Positions 6,854 through 13,846 of a DNA stretch of 19,862 nucleotides are shown here, one piece after another. The stretch lies in NCBI GenBank assembly GCA_937901105.1, contig CALCHD010000163.1:1-19862 (forward strand). Direction: 5' to 3'. Below the pieces are notes generated by a model. It worked only from the letters and a program-made list of their open reading frames with translations, was not told the origin of the DNA and did no database searches. The translations under genes and the position numbers were made by a program. This DNA comes from an uncultured Bacteroidales bacterium. Lineage in GTDB: Bacteria > Bacteroidota > Bacteroidia > Bacteroidales > UBA932. Position 1 is the first letter of the stretch; each line of letters starts with the position of its first letter.

Positions 6854-7193
6854 TTTCAGTAAAAGGTTTCGGAAAAAATTGACGCTTTGACGCCACCTTT
6901 GTAACTATTTGTTATACAACATTTTATTGGCGTCAAATTTCAAAAAAATGCATTGACGCCATTTTTGCTTAAAATTTATATAACTCATTGAGTATTAATG
7001 CGGTCAAAAAATTTTTCAATTTTTTCTATTTTTACCCTCTCGGTCAGCCATTTTTTTTTGACGCCATTTTGACGCCTTTTTTGACGCCTTATAACTTATT
7101 TATACTCAATACTTTATACTTCTTTTTTCTTTAAGGCGTCAAAAGGTCAAAGAAAAAGTAAACAAAAGGTTGTAACATTGTAAAAATTTTGGA
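6854..7193. other. Gene-free, repeat-rich stretch with TTTGACGCC iterons: candidate phage origin of replication
   Basis: No gene is evident between the early and late operons. The motif TTTGACGCC occurs exactly at 6886-6894, 7057-7065, 7068-7076 and 7080-7088 on the plus strand, and in the opposite orientation at 6929-6937 and 7135-7143. Near copies lie at 6952-6960 (ATTGACGCC) and 6879-6886. The three copies at 7057, 7068 and 7080 are 11 and 12 bases apart, about one DNA turn. The surroundings are very AT-rich. Such iterons next to a replicative primase-helicase gene are typical of replication origins, where an initiator binds. An alternative is a late-promoter control region bound by a phage activator. 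Confidence 0.65.
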
Positions 7194-7231
7194 GGTCAAA
7201 AAATAAAACTCGTCTTTCAGAGCTTTATTTT
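7194..7231 (-). terminator. Intrinsic terminator of the early/replication operon
   Basis: For leftward transcripts the arms AAAATAAAGCTC and GAGTTTTATTTT (plus strand 7220-7231 and 7200-7211) pair over 12 bases with one G-U pair, around an 8-base loop, and run into further T residues. It lies 14 bases behind the stop codon of the primase-helicase gene, so it separates the early operon from the iteron region and the late genes. Confidence 0.75.
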
Positions 7232-7245
7232 AAGGCATATTTTCT

Positions 7246-10104
7246 CTATGCCTGGAATGGTGGTATGTCTCCTTCTGGCAGTAATGAAGGCTCGTCTGCT
7301 TCGGGTTTTTCTGCTGCTATGTAGAAGAAGTAGCAATCTTTTCCGTCAACCTTTCTTCTTATCTCGTTACGCTCCCTCTCTGTTGTTGTCTTGAGCATTT
7401 CCGGCGGGTTAAAGGTATACTCTTTATACCTGCAGTAATCAATGACTTTCTTCTTGAAAGTTGTTGCCTTAATCATGTCGGCCATTCTCTTGCTCAAGCA
7501 GCTTTTGTAGTCCATGAAAGCATCCTCTCTGTTGATTTCCCTATTGAGCCTATCTTCATTGAAGTAGTTTTCGGCCCAGTATATGAATTCATCAGTAAGG
7601 CTTCTCTGCAGCATCCTCTTCTCCAGCTGTTGCATAGGAGGTTGGATTTTCTCCTGAAACCTGATATACGTTGAGAGACATTGAAGCATGAAGTTATAGA
7701 AATGATTCATCTCCTGAGGAGTATAATCATCCAGGATACTTTTTCCAAACTCTGTTCTAGGGCTCCTCTCTTTCAGTGTTCCATCCTGCGTTCCAGGGTG
7801 GTAGTAGTCTGAGAATGCTACAAACCATGTACGCCTGCGCAATGACGCGTCAAAATTTTTGATCGCGTGATTGGAAGAGAATCCCACCTTAGGAGATTCT
7901 TTGTAGTCCAGGTTATATGCGTTGGCATATTTGCAGTTTACTGTAATGTCTCCAGTAATGTTCGTCATGAATCGGTGCAGGTCAATTGTCTCCTTCAGGT
8001 CATCATAGTTAATAAAATCCGTTATACCTCTCACTACGCGCTGGAACATGAAGTCATCATTCTCAGGGTTTATCTTTTGACCATCTTCGCGTATTGCACA
8101 TCTGAGATGCTTGATAGAATTCATGAACAGGGACTTTCCTGTACCGCCTTTGTGCTCTCCTTCATCTGACTGTTCTATCTCCATTGCATATACTCCCCAC
8201 GCTTTTCCGTCCTCCTTGTATTTGAACAACAGATACCCCAGCGCCATCACTTTGTTTATAAAGTGCAGGTCTATCTCCTTGCGTTCGTCTTTGGTGAGTT
8301 GGATTCCCATCTCTTCCTTCCTCCAGTACTGGCGCCCGGTATTGTACAGGTACTGCATGAATGTACACTCCCAGCTGGAGAATGATACTTCATACCTGTC
8401 AATGTCGCGCAGCGCGTCAATTTCCTTTTGTATAGAAAAAAACTCAGGGGTGTGGGGAGCAAAGCTAGCCTGGTGGTTTTCTAGTTCTACAAGTTGTTTT
8501 GTTTTGCGTATTTCAAAAAATGGTTTCTCCTGCACAAAGTCAAAGTCAACAATCTTGTCTTTGTATACGTGGCAGTTCAGTTCGGATGTTTTTACTATGC
8601 GAATCTCGTCAGCAGTCACCCTTACTGCTCCGTTGCGGAAGAATACATGGTCGTAAGTCTTGCCGGCAGACACCAGGTTTATAGAGATAGTCTCCAGGTT
8701 GTCTAGGTTTGTTGCCGTTAGCCATCTGCTCTTGTCTATTACGCCGTGCAGCCCGTGGCTGTAATAGTGATGGTTTTTACGCAGGTAGTCTACTAGTATT
8801 GTCTTGCATCTCTTGCCAATACGCTCCTCGTTTATCAGCTCTATTACATTGTCTTGTACATAGCAGAATGTATATCCGCTTCTGTGCGCTGAAGATGCTA
8901 TTGTCCAAATACCGCAAGCAGAAAGGAAATGTTTCATCTGCACCGTATCAAGTTCATATTTTAGACCTCCTTTCTTGTCTGCGCTGAGCTGCCAGAACTT
9001 GAGCGAATTGGCAGTTTTTACAAGACCTGAAAAAAGCTTGTGCGGATTGCTCTCCTCTTTCGTTCTATACTTGAGCATCATATCCTTTACATCTTTGCAG
9101 TATTTGCCAGGCTTGCCTGTAGGTATACTCCTCAAGCTGTCTGGTAGCATCAGCAGTTTCAGGTCAAGGTCCTTCAGGCAGAGTTTGTATGTGTTGCGTA
9201 TGCCTGTTTCGTCCAGGTCATAGCATACATAAATCTCTTTCGCCAGACGTTTGATGATATAAAGATCTGAGTTCTTCAGGTCGGCTGTCTCGCTGTTCAG
9301 CCAGCAGACATTGTATCCGGCTGCTCGTGTGTTCAGCGCATCGGACCCGCCAGAGCAGAGAATCAGTTCTGACATCCTTTCATCGTCTTCATCTGTGCAG
9401 CTTCCATCTGCAGGGAATTTGTTCTTCTCCTTAGCATCTTTGAACATCCTGAGGAACTTCTCGTCTCCAAAGATGAAGTCGTCTGGCTTCTGTCCGTAAC
9501 TCATGAAGCGCAGTTTGCCTACAGGCTGGTATATCTTGCCCCATGCGCCGTAGTCATATGCAAAGATTGGATACTCTTCAGATGGAGAAATTTTGTACGA
9601 TTTCCCCTTTTCGTTTTTTCGTGTGATGTAGTATTCAACCGGCTTGAGCTGCAGAGCGTCGCAATGCTCCTGCTTTATCTTCCACCCAAGATAAGCAAGC
9701 TCTGAAGCAAGGAACTTGCCGTCTTCCCTATATTTTATCTGTATCTCGTCCACTCCCGGCACTTCTTCCATCTTTGGCATTGGCTCCACCTTGTAGCCTG
9801 TTCCTGCGTTAATCAGGTGCGGTGCATATTTGCGGGCAATATGCTCAAGGGCCTGAGGAAAAGTAAGGTGTTCGCGCTCCATCACAAGCGTGATAGCTGT
9901 ATATGCTTTTTGGTCTGAGCCACCCTTGTCTTGGAAAAACCATATGCCTTGCTTGTTGAACACTACGGCAGACGGATTCCTGTCGTCTTCTCTTATCTTG
10001 AAATTTCTCCTGCCTGAGAATCCTGCGGATGCTTGCGGGTAGTATTCCAGTATTACGTTTTTTCCGCCGTCCGTAGCGGCGAAAATATCCTCTTTCTTTA
10101 TCAT
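7246..10104 (-). CDS. Phage primase-helicase (Toprim plus SF3/D5-like ATPase)
   Basis: A 952-residue replication protein that should make primers and unwind phage DNA. The first 100 residues resemble the DnaG zinc-domain layout (FKIREDDRNPSAVVFNKQGI, about 35-54) but lack the usual metal-binding cysteines. A Toprim domain follows, with CSGGSD at about 250-255 and YDLDETG at 295-301 providing the acidic metal site. The C-terminal part has an SF3 helicase core: Walker A GGTGKS (653-658), Walker B FINYDD (697-702), a polar motif with SSNH, and an arginine-finger-like LRRRTW (755-760). I chose the ATG at 10104 (MIKKED) over an upstream one at 10137 because the extra residues are hydrophobic and overlap an inverted repeat. 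It ends the early operon, next to the TTTGACGCC iterons and a terminator, which supports a replication role. Confidence 0.9.
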   Translation of the reverse strand: MIKKEDIFAATDGGKNVILEYYPQASAGFSGRRNFKIREDDRNPSAVVFNKQGIWFFQDKGGSDQKAYTAITLVMEREHLTFPQALEHIARKYAPHLINAGTGYKVEPMPKMEEVPGVDEIQIKYREDGKFLASELAYLGWKIKQEHCDALQLKPVEYYITRKNEKGKSYKISPSEEYPIFAYDYGAWGKIYQPVGKLRFMSYGQKPDDFIFGDEKFLRMFKDAKEKNKFPADGSCTDEDDERMSELILCSGGSDALNTRAAGYNVCWLNSETADLKNSDLYIIKRLAKEIYVCYDLDETGIRNTYKLCLKDLDLKLLMLPDSLRSIPTGKPGKYCKDVKDMMLKYRTKEESNPHKLFSGLVKTANSLKFWQLSADKKGGLKYELDTVQMKHFLSACGIWTIASSAHRSGYTFCYVQDNVIELINEERIGKRCKTILVDYLRKNHHYYSHGLHGVIDKSRWLTATNLDNLETISINLVSAGKTYDHVFFRNGAVRVTADEIRIVKTSELNCHVYKDKIVDFDFVQEKPFFEIRKTKQLVELENHQASFAPHTPEFFSIQKEIDALRDIDRYEVSFSSWECTFMQYLYNTGRQYWRKEEMGIQLTKDERKEIDLHFINKVMALGYLLFKYKEDGKAWGVYAMEIEQSDEGEHKGGTGKSLFMNSIKHLRCAIREDGQKINPENDDFMFQRVVRGITDFINYDDLKETIDLHRFMTNITGDITVNCKYANAYNLDYKESPKVGFSSNHAIKNFDASLRRRTWFVAFSDYYHPGTQDGTLKERSPRTEFGKSILDDYTPQEMNHFYNFMLQCLSTYIRFQEKIQPPMQQLEKRMLQRSLTDEFIYWAENYFNEDRLNREINREDAFMDYKSCLSKRMADMIKATTFKKKVIDYCRYKEYTFNPPEMLKTTTERERNEIRRKVDGKDCYFFYIAAEKPEADEPSLLPEGDIPPFQA

Positions 10105-10114
10105 AATCAGAAAA

Positions 10115-10187
10115 AGCAGGGAAAGTATTTTGAGCAAATATTATTTAACCAAACCTATATAAAACAAATATGTCAGCTTTCCCTGCT
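10115..10187. repeat. Perfect 11-base inverted repeat before the primase-helicase gene
   Basis: AGCAGGGAAAG (10115-10125) and CTTTCCCTGCT (10177-10187) are perfect inverted arms 51 bases apart. The AT-rich stretch between holds ATATTTG- and TAGGTTTG-like words on the minus strand that could be Bacteroidetes promoter elements for the primase-helicase. The arms could form a long stem in the leader of that gene or serve as paired protein-binding sites. Confidence 0.55.
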
Positions 10188-10205
10188 GTGCTATGATGTT
10201 CTATA

Positions 10206-10412
10206 TTATAAGTTTACAGGCGGGAAGGCAAATGAGCCTTCAATTGCAGCAAAGTCTGATAACTTGTACTCTTCCAGTATTCTCTTTCCAAACATATCTC
10301 TCTCGGGAGAGTCTAGGTCTATCCCTTTTACTTGCGTTGTTGGACTTTCGCTGTCAGGTACTCCCATTCGGAGTATCTGCACTCTATGGCCCAGTTTCGT
10401 TATAAGTATCAT
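10206..10412 (-). CDS. Small early phage protein, unknown
   Basis: A 68-residue soluble protein. Its first 29 bases overlap the end of the preceding small gene, which matches the packing of the other early genes. It contains a proline/serine segment (GVPDSESPTTQVKG) and ends in a hydrophobic FAFPPVNL. No known motif. It could start at an internal methionine (residue 16). It is kept as real because it fills the operon without gaps and no better frame exists here. Confidence 0.5.
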   Translation of the reverse strand: MILITKLGHRVQILRMGVPDSESPTTQVKGIDLDSPERDMFGKRILEEYKLSDFAAIEGSFAFPPVNL

Positions 10413-10572
10413 AGTTTTGTATTATTCTTTTTAACTCTGTGTGAATCCTTGTAGCTCTTGTTACTTCCTGTACTGTTACGTTTGCATATTTTATGAAGAA
10501 TGTAAGAGCTGCGTTTATACATTTGGCGTCTTCAACTGATACGGAGACAATTCCGTTTTTTTCATTACTCAT
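10384..10572 (-). CDS. Small early phage protein, unknown
   Basis: A 62-residue protein with an N-terminal strand (GIVSVSVEDA) and a helical remainder (CINAALTFFIKYAN, then a charged segment ending IHTELKRIIQNYD). It overlaps the end of the lectin-like gene by 8 bases. No catalytic motif, signal or membrane segment is convincing. Function unknown; coding status is supported by overlap-style packing in the early operon. Confidence 0.55.
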   Translation of the reverse strand: MSNEKNGIVSVSVEDAKCINAALTFFIKYANVTVQEVTRATRIHTELKRIIQNYDTYNETGP

Positions 10573-11239
10573 TTTTCTGTTCTGTATCCAGTTGGAGAGT
10601 TAAAGAGTTAAAGGATTCACCGATAATGGCTGAGACGGCACGGACCTGACCCTGATAGCTCACCTTATTGTACCAGTAGCTGAGGGTGCCATTGCTGAAG
10701 TCCAGATCCCAGGCGTAGGAAGCCGAGCCCTCCGCGCTGCTCCAGTACCATGTTCTTTGAAGCAATGTTGCACCAGTGATAAGCTTCAAGCCATCGTTTA
10801 TGATCTTGAAGTTTCTCCACATCATCACGAGCTCTGCCGCTGAAGGCAGCCACCATTGGCCGGCTGTAAGACCTGCTCCATTGGCGTTGGTTCTTGAATA
10901 TTTATAGCAATAGCCTGGAGCGCATTGCTTGCCATCTTTTTTAAAGCTTGGGTGTGCAACTATTGCTGCTGTTTTCTTCTTGCCTTCCCAGTCGTTTATT
11001 GCATAGTATGTTGCTTCAACCTCTTCTGTGGCAACATCTCTTTTATTGCTCCATCTCAAGATTTTTTCTTCAGGTGCTATTACAAGGTTTCTTCCTTCGC
11101 ATACTACAAGAACTCCGTCTGCAATCTCTCCGTTATTTTGTAGTGTTGGCCACAATGAATATTGTGCTGCAACTGCTTTGTTATCCTCCTTTCTGTGGTA
11201 AAGGATGTAAGCTCCGTCTTTCATTTTTGTGTCTTTCAT
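10565..11239 (-). CDS. C-type-lectin-like (DUF1566/Lcl-like) protein, resembles diversity-generating retroelement targets
   Basis: A 224-residue protein. Residues about 60-130 lead into a C-terminal lectin-like domain: YCYKYSRTNANGAGLTAG (110-127), WWLPSAAELVMMW (129-141), then WYWSSAE (164-170), AWDLDFSNG (176-184) and a final QVRAV (198-202). This order (a W-rich LPSA..EL motif, then YWSS, then a serine, tyrosine and asparagine-rich stretch closed by VRAV) is the pattern of proteins diversified by diversity-generating retroelements. The coding bases 10634-10750 are visibly richer in G and C than the rest of the gene. It has no signal peptide and sits in the early operon, not among tail genes. 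No reverse transcriptase or template repeat is in the window. It may bind a ligand or surface molecule; an undiversified DUF1566 protein is the alternative. Confidence 0.8.
   Translation of the reverse strand: MKDTKMKDGAYILYHRKEDNKAVAAQYSLWPTLQNNGEIADGVLVVCEGRNLVIAPEEKILRWSNKRDVATEEVEATYYAINDWEGKKKTAAIVAHPSFKKDGKQCAPGYCYKYSRTNANGAGLTAGQWWLPSAAELVMMWRNFKIINDGLKLITGATLLQRTWYWSSAEGSASYAWDLDFSNGTLSYWYNKVSYQGQVRAVSAIIGESFNSLTLQLDTEQKNE
10634..10750 (-). other. Candidate variable repeat (VR) of a diversity-generating retroelement
   Basis: This stretch codes for residues 164-202 of the lectin-like protein and ends about 70 bases before the stop codon. It consists of a fixed frame (W-Y-W-S-S, A-W, F, G, K, V-R-A-V) with in-between codons such as GGC, GCT, TCC, TAC, AGC and TAT that could all come from AAC- or AAT-type template codons altered at adenines. 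It is GC-richer than its surroundings. The matching template copy was not found in the window, so this is only a candidate. Confidence 0.45.
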
Positions 11240-11248
11240 ATCTGTGTT

Positions 11249-11398
11249 TTAATTAAATTTTACTATTTCAAACTGCTGAACGAGCATCTTTTTCATTATC
11301 ACTTTTGCGGCCATTTCCGCTAAAGCAGGAGAGGAGTATTTATACACCCATCCCTTATCGTCTCTTGCCAGGCGTTCGTTTATTTTTATTGCGTACAT
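11249..11398 (-). CDS. Small early phage protein, 49 residues
   Basis: Read from the ATG at 11398-11396 it gives 49 residues: a basic, tyrosine-containing N-terminus (MYAIKINERLARDDKGWVYK), an alanine-rich helix (SPALAEMAAKVIMKKM) and a hydrophobic end. It overlaps the preceding gene by 13 bases and fills an otherwise empty gap of about 145 bases before the lectin-like gene, so coding is likely. Function unknown. Confidence 0.6.
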   Translation of the reverse strand: MYAIKINERLARDDKGWVYKYSSPALAEMAAKVIMKKMLVQQFEIVKFN

Positions 11399-11748
11399 TG
11401 CTTTTTCTGTTTTATGATATCCCTTGCTTTCATAAGTGTAATGTCATCCACTTCGCATATCATTTTTATAAACTCTTCTCTGCCCATCTCTTTATATATC
11501 GGGAGCCAGTCTCTCTGAATAAGATCTGCCGGCTCCCCTGGAGGAATGGCCATCTGGCCGTCTCCAACATAATGCCTGCTTTCCGGGTTGCTTAGTTCAA
11601 ATATTGTTATGCCATGTTTGTTTATAAGAACATAGTTCTTTCCCATAAATTGGCAGCCGCCGTAAAACCTGGCAACTGATAGATGGCTGCTCCTCCAGTA
11701 CTTTTCAGCCATAAGAATTGGCTGAGTTTTCTTAATACCTCTTTCCAT
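11386..11748 (-). CDS. Conserved-type early phage protein, unknown
   Basis: A 120-residue soluble protein with a distinctive composition: SSHLSVARFYGGCQFMGKNY at about 20-39, a strand HGITIFEL, then the glycine/proline-rich YVGDGQMAIPPGEPADLI at about 60-77 and a helical C-terminus. I have the impression that this type recurs in Bacteroidetes phages and mobile elements, but no function is known to me. It overlaps the MazG-like gene by 17 bases and the next small gene by 13 bases. Confidence 0.75.
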   Translation of the reverse strand: MERGIKKTQPILMAEKYWRSSHLSVARFYGGCQFMGKNYVLINKHGITIFELSNPESRHYVGDGQMAIPPGEPADLIQRDWLPIYKEMGREEFIKMICEVDDITLMKARDIIKQKKQCTQ

Positions 11749-12238
11749 GTTTATATTCCCTTGTTTCGTTGTACTTCATTTTCAGCTCTATGTGATATTC
11801 CAGATGTATTCCTGTTAAGTAACTTAAACATACTATTGTGCTGGCGGCTGTATTAAGGTTCCCTGTGTTTAGTAAGTCTTTAGCTATATCATGTATTTGT
11901 TCGTTGAATGATTGATTTTCTTGAATTTCTATATGATACAGTGCTATATCTTCTTTTCTCTCTCCAGCCAAGTCTAGTATTCTTATATACGCATCTGCCA
12001 TTTCATCTTCCATTGTATCTTTGATGTATTTCTCAAAGCTTTTTTGGAATCCTTCTTTCGCCTTGTTTTCTTGGAATTGTATTCCATCAGCCCTCCTGTT
12101 TTCTCTGTGTGCTTCTACAGCTTCGTATAGCTCTGCCACTATAAGTGATACAAAATGTTTGTCACTATATTTTTCATCATGAAAACTATTGTCTGTGGCA
12201 ATTTTATGTGCCCTTTTTATCCAATTTGTTTGTCTCAT
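11732..12238 (-). CDS. MazG-like nucleotide pyrophosphohydrolase
   Basis: A 168-residue all-helical protein. It has the acidic metal-binding layout of the MazG/all-alpha NTP pyrophosphatase group: AELYEAVEAHR at about 35-45 (E36, E39 and E42) and MEDEMADAYIRILDLAG at 76-92 (E77, E79, D82). Such enzymes hydrolyse nucleoside triphosphates, and phage members are thought to clean up damaged nucleotides or lower the starvation signal ppGpp during infection. It starts in a 4-base ATGA overlap with the gene before it, so translation is coupled. The substrate cannot be read from the sequence. The motif match is seen; the phage role is inference. Confidence 0.78.
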   Translation of the reverse strand: MRQTNWIKRAHKIATDNSFHDEKYSDKHFVSLIVAELYEAVEAHRENRRADGIQFQENKAKEGFQKSFEKYIKDTMEDEMADAYIRILDLAGERKEDIALYHIEIQENQSFNEQIHDIAKDLLNTGNLNTAASTIVCLSYLTGIHLEYHIELKMKYNETREYKHGKRY

Positions 12239-12666
12239 AGTTTCGCGTTCTTTATATTTTTTTCCATTATAGCCACAGCTGTTTTTATTGGCTGCGTCAG
12301 TTCTACGGTGCAGCCGTCCATGTATGCATCAATACAGCCTCTGAGCTCTCTCATGTATTTATATGTTTCATGCCTGGTTGTATTGCATTTCAATTTTTTC
12401 TGTATGATTTCAACATTCTCACTGTCTATTTTATTTAACGACCTGCAGCATAGATACGCCATGATTGCATATGTCTTAACGTCATCATCCTCTACCCCCA
12501 CATGCTGCCTGTTCAGTTCGTTTTTGACAGTTGTCATAAATATGAAGAAGTCAAGGGAATGTTTCTGCAGAAGTTCCTGAACCTTTGATTGTGCGCATTC
12601 CAGAACAGGTTGGTTCATCTTCTTCCTTAGTTCCTGATTAAAGTCTACTCTGAAGGCTTTAACCAT
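12235..12666 (-). CDS. Early phage protein, helical, unknown
   Basis: A 143-residue protein, mostly helical. The central part (YAIMAYLCCRSLNKIDSENVEIIQKKLKC split across about 66-94) followed by NTTRHETYKYMREL loosely recalls a replication-initiator or DnaA-type DNA-binding helix bundle, but the match is weak and should not be read as an assignment. No membrane segment. It ends in a 4-base overlap with the MazG-like gene and begins inside the end of the preceding gene (22-base overlap). Confidence 0.65.
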   Translation of the reverse strand: MVKAFRVDFNQELRKKMNQPVLECAQSKVQELLQKHSLDFFIFMTTVKNELNRQHVGVEDDDVKTYAIMAYLCCRSLNKIDSENVEIIQKKLKCNTTRHETYKYMRELRGCIDAYMDGCTVELTQPIKTAVAIMEKNIKNAKL

Positions 12667-13157
12667 TCTTGCAATTTTTTTATACTTCTCAACCTTCCTG
12701 TTTCTGGCGGCATTAAGTGCCTGGTCTGTGTAGTGCCTGCAAGTTCTGCAAAGAGATATGGCGTATATGCCATTCTTACGCGTTCCTGCTCTGTGAATTT
12801 TTCCTCCAGGAATTTCATTTCCCTCTCCTCGTTCTTCTTTTCAAACTCTGCTTTAAAGCGTAAGAATTCCTCTTGGATTTCACTCTTTGGCCTTTTCAGC
12901 CAAAAAAAACGTTCGGCGTTTATCCTTTGCATCTGTTTGGGATCAATGTTGTCATGAGGTCTTTTTATAGCCTCTTTCAACATGGCTCCCAGCTCAACAA
13001 CCTTCAGAGCTTTTGCTCCGCTTTTTATGGTTCCTTCAGCAAGTACAAAATAGCGTTGTCCCACTTTAATTTTTGGCTGTACTTTATCTGAGCATAACCT
13101 TTCTTTGATTACTATAAGGTCGCCCATTTTGTATGTGATTGGCTTCTGCTTTTTCAT
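12645..13157 (-). CDS. Early phage protein with SH3-like N-terminus and charged coiled coil, unknown
   Basis: A 170-residue protein. The N-terminal 60 residues are strand-rich (MGDLIVIKERL, KVGQRYFVLAEGTIKSG), like a small beta-barrel. Residues about 88-125 form a strongly charged helix with many E, K and R residues, followed by a C-terminal segment with PYLFAEL and a basic end. It starts in a 4-base ATGA overlap with the LuxR-type gene, so both are likely translated together. Function unknown; the layout would suit an adaptor or nucleic-acid-binding protein, which is inference. Confidence 0.68.
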   Translation of the reverse strand: MKKQKPITYKMGDLIVIKERLCSDKVQPKIKVGQRYFVLAEGTIKSGAKALKVVELGAMLKEAIKRPHDNIDPKQMQRINAERFFWLKRPKSEIQEEFLRFKAEFEKKNEEREMKFLEEKFTEQERVRMAYTPYLFAELAGTTQTRHLMPPETGRLRSIKKLQEWLKPSE

Positions 13158-13723
13158 ACGCCTGCCTCCTGTAGTTTTGTAAGCAGATATGCTCGTGTGA
13201 TGTTCTTTCCTGTTAAGGATCTGACCTTCTGCACGGCATTTGTGAAGTGGGTTACTACGGTGGCTGTGCTTATTTTCAATGCAGCTGCAATTTCTTTATC
13301 CGTGAAACCTTCACGCATATACATCAGGCACTCCTGTTCTCGTTTTGTGAACGGTGCCAGCAGCTGCTTGCAGAAGCATTTTGAGTACTGGCATCCTGTG
13401 CAGTGTGATGCTATTTCTACGTTTGAAATTCCTAGTGCTACATCAATGTCCACCTCTGCATCCACTGAGCCGTACAGGCACCAGCACATACGCTGGATTG
13501 TTTCCTCGTGGCCGTATTGGGATACAAGAGAGTTGTATGCTTCTCTGTATCCCATCAGGTTTTTCAATACTGCAAATTGTGCGTTCTTGGGAAGTGTGAG
13601 AAAAGAGGTGTGCATTTGTCCCTGGAAAAGGAAGTTCACCCTGTTTTTAGCGGAGGCCATTATCTCCAGGCCTGTGCTCTCTTGTTGAAGAACTGATGCA
13701 AGAGCTGATTGTATGGTTTTCAT
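13154..13723 (-). CDS. LuxR-type transcription regulator with a cysteine cluster
   Basis: A 189-residue regulator. The C-terminal DNA-binding domain (about 122-175) has the LuxR/FixJ hallmark: FTKREQECLMYMREGFTDKE, then IAAALKISTATVVTHF with the recognition helix, then a final helix. Just before it lies the cluster CTGCQYSKCFC (C108, C111, C116, C118), a possible zinc or redox site. The N-terminal half has no recognised sensor domain. It is the first large gene of the leftward early operon and overlaps the next gene by 4 bases. It may switch phage transcription between early and late genes or at induction. Its start codon lies next to a repeat that can pair within its leader (13724-13808), so translation may be controlled by RNA structure. 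Confidence 0.85.
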   Translation of the reverse strand: MKTIQSALASVLQQESTGLEIMASAKNRVNFLFQGQMHTSFLTLPKNAQFAVLKNLMGYREAYNSLVSQYGHEETIQRMCWCLYGSVDAEVDIDVALGISNVEIASHCTGCQYSKCFCKQLLAPFTKREQECLMYMREGFTDKEIAAALKISTATVVTHFTNAVQKVRSLTGKNITRAYLLTKLQEAGV

Positions 13724-13808
13724 AAGCTGCGGTATGAAGCTGCAGTAAATTAAAGGCCAGTATTATGGAGTCATGCTCCGGCTTGCAGCTTCTTTTCGCC
13801 CTGGCCTT
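13724..13808 (-). promoter_or_regulatory. Structured leader of the LuxR-type gene with competing pairings
   Basis: On the leftward transcript several arms can pair. Stem B: AAGGCCAG (13801-13808) with CTGGCCTT (13753-13760), 8 pairs, followed by TAATTT. Inside it GGAG and CTCC (13767-13779) form a small hairpin, and GAAGCTGCA (13784-13792) is the 5' arm of stem A. Stem A pairs with TGCAGCTTC (13736-13744), 9 pairs. The same 5' arm can instead pair with GCAGCTT (13724-13730), which touches the start codon. Stem A crosses stem B, so the two form a pseudoknot or compete. This is the layout of an attenuator or start-codon switch. Confidence 0.55.
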
Positions 13809-13846
13809 GTTGGTTATGGGGTTTTGATTAAAATTGGTTTTTCACG

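Noticed and set aside
6626..6890. Rightward frames over the first late gene and its upstream region
   Set aside because: Cysteine- and aromatic-rich, no conserved look, against the direction of all neighbours.
8111..8656. Rightward reading frame of 181 codons inside the primase-helicase gene
   Set aside because: Antisense to conserved SF3 helicase sequence; serine-rich shadow frame.
10565..11239. A complete diversity-generating retroelement in the window
   Set aside because: I looked for a reverse transcriptase (YxDD-type motif) and a second copy of the variable stretch and found neither, so only the target gene is claimed.
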